Part shown: positions 12,228 through 19,674 of the stretch, piece after piece
Position numbering within the stretch: the first letter of the stretch is position 1
Layout: every line of letters starts with the position of its first letter
Notes under the pieces: model-generated
Told to the model about the DNA's origin: nothing
Seen by the model: only the letters and a program-made list of their open reading frames with translations
The model's database searches: none
Source of the DNA: a virus
IMG/VR virus record: IMGVR_UViG_3300036861_000690
Location: 1 to 34,772 of that record
Length of the DNA: 34,772 nucleotides
Strand: one strand, 5' to 3'
Translations under genes and position numbers: made by a program

Positions 12228-12734
12228 CTAATTGCCCTCATGTCCGTAGCGACCTTTGTGGGAGCCATCCGCCTGATTGGCCCACCAGAAGAGCTGCGCC
12301 TCGGCGCCCGGGATCTCGACGCGGCCGGCGGGCCGCCAGGGCACCGTCCCGGCTTGGGCCCGGCGCAGCTGGGTGACCTGAAACGAATGGTTCGTATCGA
12401 GGACCTCCATGACGAGCCCGTCGACCGACCAACGCTCGAAGGCCAGCGTCGCCGCCCACTCCCGCACCCGCGCCGCCACCTGCTGCCGCTGCCACGTCGG
12501 CCACACGCCCATCGTGAACCACGCCCACGGCTCGACGGGGTCGCGGCGCAGCGAGACCCAGGCGACCGGATCGGCAGCGTCTCGGAATAGCCAGACGTCT
12601 TCGCCCGCCACAGGCTGGCGTGGCCAGTAGGCGCCGTAGGCCGCCCGCAGGGCCTCGCGCCCGATGGCGTCGCCGAACGCCGCCCAGAGGGCGGTGGCGT
12701 CAGCGTCGGTCAGGCTATCCACCGTGAGATTCAT
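12228..12734 (-). CDS. GNAT-family N-acetyltransferase-like protein (168 aa)
   Basis: The N-terminus (MNLTVDSLTDADATALWAAF) matches the first strand and helix of GNAT enzymes. The central region WAWFTMGVWPTWQRQQVAAR followed by VREWAATLAFERWSVDGLVM and EVLDTNHSFQ has the beta4-alpha3 layout (acetyl-CoA site, normally Q/R-x-x-G-x-G/A, here degenerate as QRQQVAA) and the later N-H-S-F in place of the common N-x-x-x. Family activity: transfer of an acyl group from acyl-CoA to an amine; substrate unknown. Last gene of the structural operon before a hairpin, overlapping the ferritin-like gene by 20 bp. It could modify a tail protein or a host target, both inference. Confidence 0.6.
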   Translation of the reverse strand: MNLTVDSLTDADATALWAAFGDAIGREALRAAYGAYWPRQPVAGEDVWLFRDAADPVAWVSLRRDPVEPWAWFTMGVWPTWQRQQVAARVREWAATLAFERWSVDGLVMEVLDTNHSFQVTQLRRAQAGTVPWRPAGRVEIPGAEAQLFWWANQADGSHKGRYGHEGN

Positions 12735-13323
12735 CTACGGCGATCTCCGCCAACTCGTGCCAGATGGGAACATGCGTCGCCTGGGAAATAGCGAGGTAGA
12801 CCCGCCGCGTCAGCTTATAGGCCGCCTCGAACGTCTTACAGAGGGCCGGGTCGTCGCGCTCGATCCGGGCGATGACTCGGCGTCCCCAGGCGACGTGGGT
12901 CTCCTCGTCCTTGACGATCTCGCGAAAGTCTTTCGCGAGCTCGGGTTCGAGTCGCTCGAAGATGCGGATCCATCCCGGGTAGTAGCGGAGCACGTTCCGC
13001 TCATTCCAGTGGACCGCGGCGAGGCAGTGGGCGAATTGCGCGCGGCCGCCCATCTTCGCCGCCAGGGTCACGTCCCGCGTCGTCAACGAGCCGAACGCCC
13101 CCAGTCCAGTCGTCGGGGCGACCCAACGCCGGGCCCAGCCGGCGCAGACCGCCGCGTGCACCAGTTCGTCTGCGGCGATCGTATCGAGCATGAACCGCCG
13201 CTCGGGGCCGGTCAGGAACGGCGAATCGCGCAGGAGCCGCATCATCGAGTTCCCAACGGTTTCGCTCTTCCCCAGCTCCTTGAGGAACCGTCCGAGCCTC
13301 TGGTACGCGCGCTGGTCGTTCAC
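12715..13323 (-). CDS. Predicted diiron ferritin-like protein (202 aa)
   Basis: All-helical sequence with two E-x-x-H motifs: DELVH (Glu53, His56) and DEETH (Glu140, His143), plus Glu21 and Glu108 (HWNERN) exactly 32 residues before each. E...ExxH...E...ExxH with equal within-pair spacing is the iron-ligand layout of ferritin-like diiron proteins (rubrerythrin, AurF and ribonucleotide-reductase-R2 types). Family roles: O2 activation, amine oxygenation, hydroxylation or iron storage; the reaction here is unknown. The GTG at 13323 overlaps the preceding TGA (GTGA). The frame is open further upstream but lies over the next gene. Flanked by two acetyltransferase-like or unknown genes, not by structural genes. 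Not recognised as a named family. Confidence 0.6.
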   Translation of the reverse strand: MNDQRAYQRLGRFLKELGKSETVGNSMMRLLRDSPFLTGPERRFMLDTIAADELVHAAVCAGWARRWVAPTTGLGAFGSLTTRDVTLAAKMGGRAQFAHCLAAVHWNERNVLRYYPGWIRIFERLEPELAKDFREIVKDEETHVAWGRRVIARIERDDPALCKTFEAAYKLTRRVYLAISQATHVPIWHELAEIAVDESHGG

Positions 13324-14345
13324 GGGAACGCTCCCGCCTGGCGGTAGGCCCGGAGGAATCCTTCGACGCCCTGCGCGAGGATCGCGTCGGCGTCCATGTG
13401 GATCTCGCGAAACGGCTGCGTCCGCTGCGCGCTCTTCGGCGTGACCGCGAGGCGCCGGTGCGTCTGGAACCGGGCACGCCCGGCGTGCTCGTCCCACTCG
13501 ACGCAGGAGTCGGGGATGAATGCCGTCCCCGTCGCGTACCCGACCGCCCGGTGCCAGGCGCAGACGCCGTACAGGAACGCGCCGTCGTCGGGCCGGCGGT
13601 CCAGCGGCGAGACGCTCGCGATGGTCGACATGGCCTGGCGGCGCTCCCGAACGACGCGGCAGAATTCGACCTGCCCGGCGACCTCGCCGATGAGGATCGT
13701 CGCGGCGTCGAGGGCGGTCCACTCATCGACGAGGCGGCGTGCCTCGTCGCGGAGGGCCGGCCGCAGGCGCCACCACCTGGCCAGCCACGCGTCGAGCTGG
13801 CCGAGGTCGGCGTCCGGGAGCTCGCGCAGGACGTGGTCGCCGTGGCGGAACGCCCAGCCCGGGCCGGCCGAACGCCGGGCGGGCCAGCCGGTGCAGGCGG
13901 CCAGCGCGCGCTCGACGTCGTAGGCGATCACCAGGAACTTCCCGCTGACGGTGCGGCCGATCTCCTCGGCCCCGTACTCCGTGCGCAGCGTCTCCACCCA
14001 CTCGAGCAGGTCGGCGCGGGGACGGCTGGTGATCCGGCCCACCCCCACCTCGCGGAGCGCCTCCAGGACCGGCCGCCACGCCTCCCGCCAGAACCGGCGC
14101 GGCCGCGTCACCAGGTGCGCCATGAACCCCGAGCGCGCGATCTGCCCCTCCGGGTCGAGGAACAGGCAGTCGTACTGCAGCGGCCGTCCGCGGAACTCCA
14201 GCACCAGCGGCCACGCGGACGGTGTGCCCCACCAGGTCCGGACGACCGCCTCCGGGTTTGCATAGATCTCTGCGGCCTTCACGGCCGCCGTCCACCCGGC
14301 CAGGTCGGCCGACTCCATGAGGCGGAGGCGGAGGCCGGGCCGCAT
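13320..14345 (-). CDS. Uncharacterised protein, possibly two degenerate acyltransferase-like domains (341 aa)
   Basis: The N-terminal half (about 1-150) begins RLRLMESADLAGWTAAVKAA and includes LVLEFRGRPLQYDCLF and RFWREAWRPVLEALREVGVG, reading like a GNAT fold without a clear acetyl-CoA loop. The C-terminal half includes TILIGEVAGQVEFCRVVRER and DDGAFLYGVCAWHRAVGYAT, faintly like the last part of FemAB/CelD-type acyltransferases. Both are weak, inferred only from pattern. No membrane span or signal. The ATG at 14345 has a poor ribosome site. The stop overlaps the ferritin-like start, which argues for co-translation and a shared process. Confidence 0.45.
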   Translation of the reverse strand: MRPGLRLRLMESADLAGWTAAVKAAEIYANPEAVVRTWWGTPSAWPLVLEFRGRPLQYDCLFLDPEGQIARSGFMAHLVTRPRRFWREAWRPVLEALREVGVGRITSRPRADLLEWVETLRTEYGAEEIGRTVSGKFLVIAYDVERALAACTGWPARRSAGPGWAFRHGDHVLRELPDADLGQLDAWLARWWRLRPALRDEARRLVDEWTALDAATILIGEVAGQVEFCRVVRERRQAMSTIASVSPLDRRPDDGAFLYGVCAWHRAVGYATGTAFIPDSCVEWDEHAGRARFQTHRRLAVTPKSAQRTQPFREIHMDADAILAQGVEGFLRAYRQAGAFP

Positions 14346-14411
14346 CTCGACCGGCGGGAATGCGATGCGCCGAGTCCCGGGCGCCGGCGCCGCCGGCGCG
14401 TGGCGCTTCGC

Positions 14412-14663
14412 TCAGTCGCCATCGTTCGCGACCTCCCCGCAGTGCTCCCGCACCAGGCGGACGAGCACCTCGCCGAGCGCGCCGGTCGGTTTGGCGGCGA
14501 GCCGGTGATACTCGTCCGTCACGGCCCGCCAGTCCGCCGCCGTCGCCGGGGCCCGTCCCATGCCGGCCTCGACCTTCGAGCACGCGAGCGCCCAGAGCTT
14601 GGCGAGTGCCGGCTCCTCCGGAACCGCGAGGAAGACGCCCGGCTTGTCGGCGAGCTCGATCAC
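14412..14663 (-). CDS. Small helical protein (83 aa)
   Basis: GTG start at 14663 overlapping the previous TGA (GTGA). The product (MIELADKPGVFLAVPEEPAL, LAKLWALACSKVEAGMGRAP, LGEVLVRLVREHCGEVANDG) is soluble and mainly helical. No motif recognised. It lies between the baseplate-like protein and the 341-aa gene, with a 66-bp gap downstream in which nothing is seen. Could be a tail assembly factor or part of the following non-structural module. Confidence 0.5.
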   Translation of the reverse strand: MIELADKPGVFLAVPEEPALAKLWALACSKVEAGMGRAPATAADWRAVTDEYHRLAAKPTGALGEVLVRLVREHCGEVANDGD

Positions 14664-15862
14664 GAGATGCTCTCCACGTAGTCGATCGTGAGGGCCTTCT
14701 GGTCGATGTGCAGCCCGCTCTCGGCCAGGCTGCCGCCAGGACAGCTCGCGTTGTTACACATGTCGGGGTTCAGGCCCGGACACGGGTCGGCCTGCTGCCC
14801 GGCGGAATCGAAAAAGGTCTTCACGTTGTACTGGTCCGCGGCCCGGTTCGGATCGCAGAACACCGACCAGAAGTCTTCGGCGGGCAGCCCCGGGTGCACG
14901 TCGCTCGCCTGGCAGTCTGACGTCGCGTACTGCGCGACGGACCCTCGCGTCTGGGGCCACGTCGTCCCCGGCACCGGCACCCAGCCCGTGCTCGGATCGC
15001 CGCCGGTGCCCGGCGCGTCGACCGCGCCCACCGTCTTGAACTCCTGTCGGTAGGTGACCGACCCCGTGTAGGACCGATTCACAAAGCTCTGCGGCCCGGG
15101 CCCGCAGATGATGTCCTTGCCGCCGCCTTGGGGTACCTGCGTGTTGAGCAGGCAGTGCCACAGCCGGTGGGTCAGGTGCTTGAGCCCGGTGCGGAACTGG
15201 CGCGTCGACGCCGCTGTCGTCACGGTGACCGAGGACCCGAACGGGACGGCGACGTCCGTCGTGTTCAGCGACGAGATCCCCGGCACGAGCACGAGCAGCT
15301 GGCCCGTCGGCGCGGCCGAGGACTCGATGGCGCCAGTCCACAGCAGCACGTACTCGATGTGCCCCCCGGCCAGGAAGTGGGGGATCACGTCGACGATTTC
15401 GAACAAGTCGCGGTCGAGCCCCCGCTGCCCGGTCAAGGGGTTCTCCATGGCGGCCGAGCTGACGCGCACGCGATCCGCGGGCTCCCCCATGTGGCGCCGG
15501 AAGGTCGTCCGCAGCCGCAGAATGTGGGGCCCGAAGCCATACCGCTGGAGAATCTGCAGCGCGTACTCGTCCATCAGGGCCACGCCGTTCTGCGTCGTGC
15601 GTACCCCGCGGGCCTCCAGCCGCAGCGTGGGCTGGGCCAGGTACCGGTCGACGCTGGCCTGGGCCTCGTAGAGCTGCCGCCGGCCGAAGGCATTGGACGC
15701 CAGCCCGATGACGTTCCAATCGAACGAGATCGCCACCTTGTTGAAGATGGTCCGGTCCCTGATCCACTCGGCCATCGGCAGGCCCGTCTGCGGGTCCGCC
15801 AGGATGTCGGCGTCGCCGATCGAGGGATCGAAAGGCGCATAGATCGTCTGCCCCGTCATCAT
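14660..15862 (-). CDS. Virion structural protein, probable tail/baseplate component (400 aa)
   Basis: Starts MMTGQTIYAPFDPSIGDADI. A central region (DWNVIGLASNAFGRRQLYEA, LYEAQASVDRYLAQPTLRLE, LDRDLFEIVDVIPHFLAGGH) looks like a mixed alpha/beta tail-associated domain. The C-terminal about 150 residues are Cys- and Gly/Pro-rich (DICGPG..., CNNASCPGG), suggesting a disulphide- or metal-stabilised tip. ATG at 15862 overlaps the preceding TGA (ATGA); a second ATG at 15859 is also possible. A longer upstream frame would overlap the 117-aa gene completely at its end and is not favoured. Family not identified; the call rests on position after fibre genes. Confidence 0.5.
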   Translation of the reverse strand: MMTGQTIYAPFDPSIGDADILADPQTGLPMAEWIRDRTIFNKVAISFDWNVIGLASNAFGRRQLYEAQASVDRYLAQPTLRLEARGVRTTQNGVALMDEYALQILQRYGFGPHILRLRTTFRRHMGEPADRVRVSSAAMENPLTGQRGLDRDLFEIVDVIPHFLAGGHIEYVLLWTGAIESSAAPTGQLLVLVPGISSLNTTDVAVPFGSSVTVTTAASTRQFRTGLKHLTHRLWHCLLNTQVPQGGGKDIICGPGPQSFVNRSYTGSVTYRQEFKTVGAVDAPGTGGDPSTGWVPVPGTTWPQTRGSVAQYATSDCQASDVHPGLPAEDFWSVFCDPNRAADQYNVKTFFDSAGQQADPCPGLNPDMCNNASCPGGSLAESGLHIDQKALTIDYVESIS

Positions 15863-16212
15863 GAGAGCTGGTTCCAGATCGCCAGCCACTCGTCGCGCGC
15901 CTGCTGGATCTCTGCGGCCGTCGGCGCGCGGCCGAGGACCCGATTCAGGACCCAGAGCGTCGTGACCCGAATGGCTTTGACGGCCTGTTCGCGCGTGGCG
16001 AGCATCGCCCGCTGCGCGAGATCATAGGCGTCGAGTTCGGCCTGGCTGCGGAGCTGGCGCCCCGGCCCCTTGTGCAGCCGCACGTCCGGGTGCGGATCGG
16101 CATCGGGGAACTCATCGAGCGCCTCGGTCGCGGCGTCGAAGTCGGGGTCGTAGAACCCGCCCCGGAGGTATTGCCCATCGCTCAGCCGAAAGATCCATCG
16201 TGAAATCGCCAT
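15859..16212 (-). CDS. Hypothetical tail-region protein (117 aa)
   Basis: ATG at 16212 (MAISRWIFRLSDGQYLRGGF), 4 bp after the fibre gene's stop, with GGGAG about 10 nt before. The N-terminal beta segment RLSDGQYLRGGFYDPDFDAA is followed by helices (ELDAYDLAQRAMLATREQAV, KAIRVTTLWVLNRVLGRAPT). The form, short beta start plus helical tail with W-L-A-I-W at the end, resembles small fibre-associated or chaperone proteins that sit directly after a fibre gene. That placement is the only functional hint. Confidence 0.5.
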   Translation of the reverse strand: MAISRWIFRLSDGQYLRGGFYDPDFDAATEALDEFPDADPHPDVRLHKGPGRQLRSQAELDAYDLAQRAMLATREQAVKAIRVTTLWVLNRVLGRAPTAAEIQQARDEWLAIWNQLS

Positions 16213-16216
16213 CGCT

Positions 16217-17755
16217 TTACCACTCCCACTCGGAGATGCTGATCTGCCACGTGGCCGCGCCGACGGCAAAGTAGATAGCCTGGAACTCGGTCAAGACGAA
16301 CCCGAACTCTAAGGACTCACCGTCCGGAAGACCGATGGAGAACGAGTGAACGAGCCGCGTAGAACCACCTTTGCGGAGTCCCGTCCCACCCGCTACAGAC
16401 GCATTCATGATAAATCCGTCGGGGACAGGACCGACACCGGCCCCACTGAGACCCGCGAGGCTACTGACTCCACCCAACTGAATCCGGACCCTCCCGGGCG
16501 GGATAAACGTGGAGATGTCCTGAAGAACGATGGTGGCGCCAGTGACGTTCCCAATCGTCTGATCTGAGAGCGGCTGGGCCTTGCGGTCGTAGTAGATGAG
16601 CCCTTTCAGGTCGCTCCCAGAGTTGTTGAAGAACCCGGCCGACAGCTTCGTCCTCTGGTCGTACCCGGGAGGCGGCGTGACAGCGAGATCGTTGCGGGTG
16701 ACGTAGATTTTGAAGTCTCGGTCGAGCCCGCTAGCGCCCGGCGTCGCACTCCACGTCGTCCCATTGAAGTCCTTGGACGCCCCGTTTGCATAGCCGCCAG
16801 CGACGAGGCCGGACCAATTGAGCGTGTTGACGTCACTCCGAGCGTAGTCAGCTTGGAGAACGAGATGATACTGAGTCGAGGTGGAGAGAGTCGCAGGTGA
16901 ACGGAAGACGAACCGCGAAAGGGGGCCGCCACTCGTCGCGCCGAATTTGCTCGCGTCCATTTTATCGCTGGTCGCAAGGACTATCCCGCTGGGGCTGCCG
17001 GCGCTGTCCGTCTCGATTGTGACCCAGACATTACTAATGGGGACCGTACCCTGTTTGATGATTGCCACATCGACAAACTCAACCTTGCCTGCTGTGGCGA
17101 CCTGGAATCCCTGGGCGATCTTGTCCGTCGGCGTCGAGGTGGCGAGACGGAGGGCGCGGGATGTGTCAACCGAGGTGAATGACTGGTCGAGGAAGTAGTC
17201 CTTGGCTCGGTGGAGCAGCAGGCCCTTCGTGCCGTCCGAGGACTTGCGGATCGCGTAGAGCTCGTACCAGGTGCTGGCTTCCTCGGAGCCCATGTCGCGC
17301 CCGCCCGCTCCGACCACGCTGAGATCCGCGACGAGGTTGTTCCAGTCGGGGACCGAGACGCCGTCGTCCATGACGATGACGTCGGCGTGGACGAGCAGGA
17401 TCTGGCTCGCGGCCTTGTCGTTGTCCGGGTGCGTGCGCAGGTGCAGGCCGCGGAAGCTCTCCGGGGACTGGATCGCCGACCCGGCCCCGAACGGGTCGAA
17501 GAGGACGATGTCCCGGGTCTTCGTGCCGTCGAACGGGTGGCCGGTCTTCTCGAGCACAACGTCGTAGCGCCCGTTGGCGGCGTAGAAGTCGAAGCTCCCC
17601 GTCGTCTCGTTCGTGAACGGGTTGAGCTTGACCGTCTGGCCGTTGTCCGAGTAGATCGTAGCGAACGTCACGGTGCCCGCCACGAACACCTTCACGGTCA
17701 CGCCGTCGACCGGCGCGCCGGTCAGGTCCGCGACGACCGCGTTGTAGCGCTGCAC
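16217..17755 (-). CDS. Tail fibre-like structural protein (512 aa)
   Basis: GTG at 17755 overlaps the upstream TAG (TAGTG). The N-terminal domain (RYNAVVADLTGAPVDGVTVK, TNETTGSFDFYAANGRYDVV) has the carboxypeptidase-regulatory/Ig-like pattern seen at the base of many phage tail proteins. The middle (about 200-400) is a jelly-roll-like lectin-type beta region (RLATSTPTDKIAQGFQVATA, FVFRSPATLSTSTQYHLVLQ). The C-terminus is beta-rich and Gly/Ser-rich. Base composition drops in the second half: one sampled 60-bp stretch at 16801 is about 58% G+C against about 70% at 17401, fitting exchange of a receptor-binding tip. Longer upstream frames lie over the next gene. Confidence 0.65.
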   Translation of the reverse strand: MQRYNAVVADLTGAPVDGVTVKVFVAGTVTFATIYSDNGQTVKLNPFTNETTGSFDFYAANGRYDVVLEKTGHPFDGTKTRDIVLFDPFGAGSAIQSPESFRGLHLRTHPDNDKAASQILLVHADVIVMDDGVSVPDWNNLVADLSVVGAGGRDMGSEEASTWYELYAIRKSSDGTKGLLLHRAKDYFLDQSFTSVDTSRALRLATSTPTDKIAQGFQVATAGKVEFVDVAIIKQGTVPISNVWVTIETDSAGSPSGIVLATSDKMDASKFGATSGGPLSRFVFRSPATLSTSTQYHLVLQADYARSDVNTLNWSGLVAGGYANGASKDFNGTTWSATPGASGLDRDFKIYVTRNDLAVTPPPGYDQRTKLSAGFFNNSGSDLKGLIYYDRKAQPLSDQTIGNVTGATIVLQDISTFIPPGRVRIQLGGVSSLAGLSGAGVGPVPDGFIMNASVAGGTGLRKGGSTRLVHSFSIGLPDGESLEFGFVLTEFQAIYFAVGAATWQISISEWEW

Positions 17756-18858
17756 TACGCGACCATCTGGAACACGTTGGGATAGACGATGAGCGTCCGG
17801 GCGAACAGTGGGGTACCGAACCGGCGGCCCGAATACTTGCCGTCCTGCGTGGTGAAGGGCACGACGTTGAGCGGCCGGAAGATCTGCTCCTCGATCCAGC
17901 CCTTGGCGTCCTGGGGCTCGCTCTCCCGGAACTCGAGGAGGAGACCAGCAGGGAGCTGACTGCGCAGCAACTCCAGACCGGCCACATCCACCAGAGCTTG
18001 CGGCACGGCCGCCCCGTTCTCTTTCGGCAGGACGTCGTAGGGCCCGTTCGTCTGCGTGCCGGTCGAGAGCAGCACCTGGAGCGCCAAGGTGATCGGGTGC
18101 GACGGCCCCAGGGTGACCGGCGCCAGGGGGGCCGCGTTCTCGAAAATCGCCCGCTTGACGAACCGCTGGATGTCGGAGGCTTGCACGACCCACGCCCGCA
18201 GCTGCGGGTTGTAGCTGAGCCCGCTCACCTCGAGCTTCGTGTACCCCGGGCCGGGCCCGTAGGCCGCCTCGGCGAGCGGCGCGTACCCCAGGAACACTGT
18301 CACGCGCGCGCCCCGGCGGATCTGCTCGCCGTTCCGCACGAGGGCGCCGACGCCGTGCGCGGACGCCGCCGTCCCCCGGGCGGGCCGCGTGATCGTGCCC
18401 ACCAGGCGGTGGGGCGTCGTCGTGAGGTCCTTGGCCGTGTACTGGAAGTCCTCGCTCTCGACCGTCACGTGCCCCACGCTCGGGTATCCGCGGGCGTCGT
18501 CGACCTCGATGGCGCTCGGCGTCCCCGACGCCGCGATCGCCGTCTGCAGCGGCCGCGCCGGGTCCGCCACGTAGCGCGTGATCTCGCCCCCCTGTTCGCG
18601 GAGGGCCGCCTGGAGCACCCCGATGTCCGACCGCCCCTGCACCGGATCCGCGGTCTGCGTGTTGCCCGTCACCTGCAGGACGCACTCGAGCTTCTCGACC
18701 GTCGGGCTGAGGACCGGGCCGCTCGAAAAGTCCCGCGAGAAGGCGTAGCCGGTGCCGTCGCCGGCTTTGCGGACGAACTCGAAGCGCAGGAAGAGCACCG
18801 GCTGGGTGGCGTACTTCCGGCGCTCCGTCCGATAGGCCGTCGTCTCCGAGCGGGCCAC
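17755..18858 (-). CDS. Tail/baseplate protein (367 aa)
   Basis: GTG at 18858. The N-terminal part (TERRKYATQPVLFLRFEFVR, FSSGPVLSPTVEKLECVLQV) and the centre (SAIEVDDARGYPSVGHVTVE, RLVGTITRPARGTAASAHGV, IRRGARVTVFLGYAPL) match the style of phage baseplate hub/wall proteins located between distal tail proteins and fibres. Mixed beta protein, no transmembrane segment. The next gene starts at its stop codon. The exact module (hub, wall or distal tail) is not resolved. Confidence 0.6.
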   Translation of the reverse strand: MARSETTAYRTERRKYATQPVLFLRFEFVRKAGDGTGYAFSRDFSSGPVLSPTVEKLECVLQVTGNTQTADPVQGRSDIGVLQAALREQGGEITRYVADPARPLQTAIAASGTPSAIEVDDARGYPSVGHVTVESEDFQYTAKDLTTTPHRLVGTITRPARGTAASAHGVGALVRNGEQIRRGARVTVFLGYAPLAEAAYGPGPGYTKLEVSGLSYNPQLRAWVVQASDIQRFVKRAIFENAAPLAPVTLGPSHPITLALQVLLSTGTQTNGPYDVLPKENGAAVPQALVDVAGLELLRSQLPAGLLLEFRESEPQDAKGWIEEQIFRPLNVVPFTTQDGKYSGRRFGTPLFARTLIVYPNVFQMVA

Positions 18859-18874
18859 GTGGGGGCCCCGTCGA

Positions 18875-19657
18875 TTAGAACTGGATCACGGCCACGCGGA
18901 CCGTCGCCGCGGCCGGGTCAGCGGTGATGGTCCCGGTCACGTTACAGCGCCGCACCGAGACCGTCCCCGCGGCCGACACCCAGCCGACGAAGGTCGTCCG
19001 CTCGGTCGCGCCGTCAACGTCGGCGAGCGCATTCGGGATCCCCAGCTCCACGACGTCCCCGTCGACCGCTCCGGTGAGGGCGACGGTCAGCACCTCGCAG
19101 GAGTTGGCAGCCAAGGCGGTGAAGTTCAGCGAGGCGGTGGTCGACAGGACGAGCTTGATCGCGGTGGCGCCCGGGCCGATCGCGGTCGCCCCGTTCTTGT
19201 CGACGCTGTATTGCGTCACGCCGGCTTTCTGGAGATCCACCAGCTTGCTGGCCGCGGCGGAGGCCGTGTCGGTGAGGTTGAGCTTCCACGCGGTGAACGT
19301 GATCCCGCCGGCGTTCCAGGTCACCGAACTGTCCGCCACTTTCAGGTCCGTCGTGATCGTGCCGCGCGTCAGGGTGATGTCCTTGGCGCCAAACCCGGCC
19401 TGGGAGACGGTCACGACGCCAGGGCCGGTGATCCCGAAGGCCGGCGCCGTCAGTGACGTCGGCGAGGCCGGCACGCCGAGGAAGTCGACGATGAGCTGGC
19501 GGAACGCCCGGATCTCCCCGGCGCCAGCCGAGATCGCGTCGGTATCGGCCGGCTTCGTGGGGTCGAGGGTCGCCGGCAGCGACGCCAGGGCGACGACCGC
19601 CAGCGCGACGACCGCCAGCGCCGGGCCCGCGACGATTGAGAGCCATTTCGTCTTCAT
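18875..19657 (-). CDS. Exported fibre-like protein with Sec signal peptide (260 aa)
   Basis: ATG at 19657 with AAAGGAG 8 nt before. The N-terminus MKTKWLSIVAGPALAVVALA continues with more Ala/Val to LASLPA, a standard cleavable signal peptide. The middle (DITLTRGTITTDLKVADSSV, GITFTAWKLNLTDTASAAAS, VTQYSVDKNGATAIG) has the repeated-strand pattern of fibre shafts. The last about 90 residues (NSCEVLTVALTGAVDGDVVE, FVGWVSAAGTVSVRRCNVTG) form the small C-terminal domain often found on phage tail-fibre and appendage proteins. A signal peptide on a fibre-type protein inside a tail operon is odd, since virion proteins normally assemble in the cytoplasm. Confidence 0.65.
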   Translation of the reverse strand: MKTKWLSIVAGPALAVVALAVVALASLPATLDPTKPADTDAISAGAGEIRAFRQLIVDFLGVPASPTSLTAPAFGITGPGVVTVSQAGFGAKDITLTRGTITTDLKVADSSVTWNAGGITFTAWKLNLTDTASAAASKLVDLQKAGVTQYSVDKNGATAIGPGATAIKLVLSTTASLNFTALAANSCEVLTVALTGAVDGDVVELGIPNALADVDGATERTTFVGWVSAAGTVSVRRCNVTGTITADPAAATVRVAVIQF

Positions 19658-19674
19658 GGACCGTTCTCCTTTCC

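Noticed and set aside
14660-15889. GTG start at 15889 for the 400-aa tail-region protein
   Set aside because: It lies inside the end of the preceding gene without a ribosome site; the ATGA overlap at 15862 is better.
16217-18685. An 822-codon reading of the fibre gene starting at 18685
   Set aside because: Its first 310 codons lie over the clear 367-aa tail protein. The TAG-GTG overlap at 17755 gives a sensible start.
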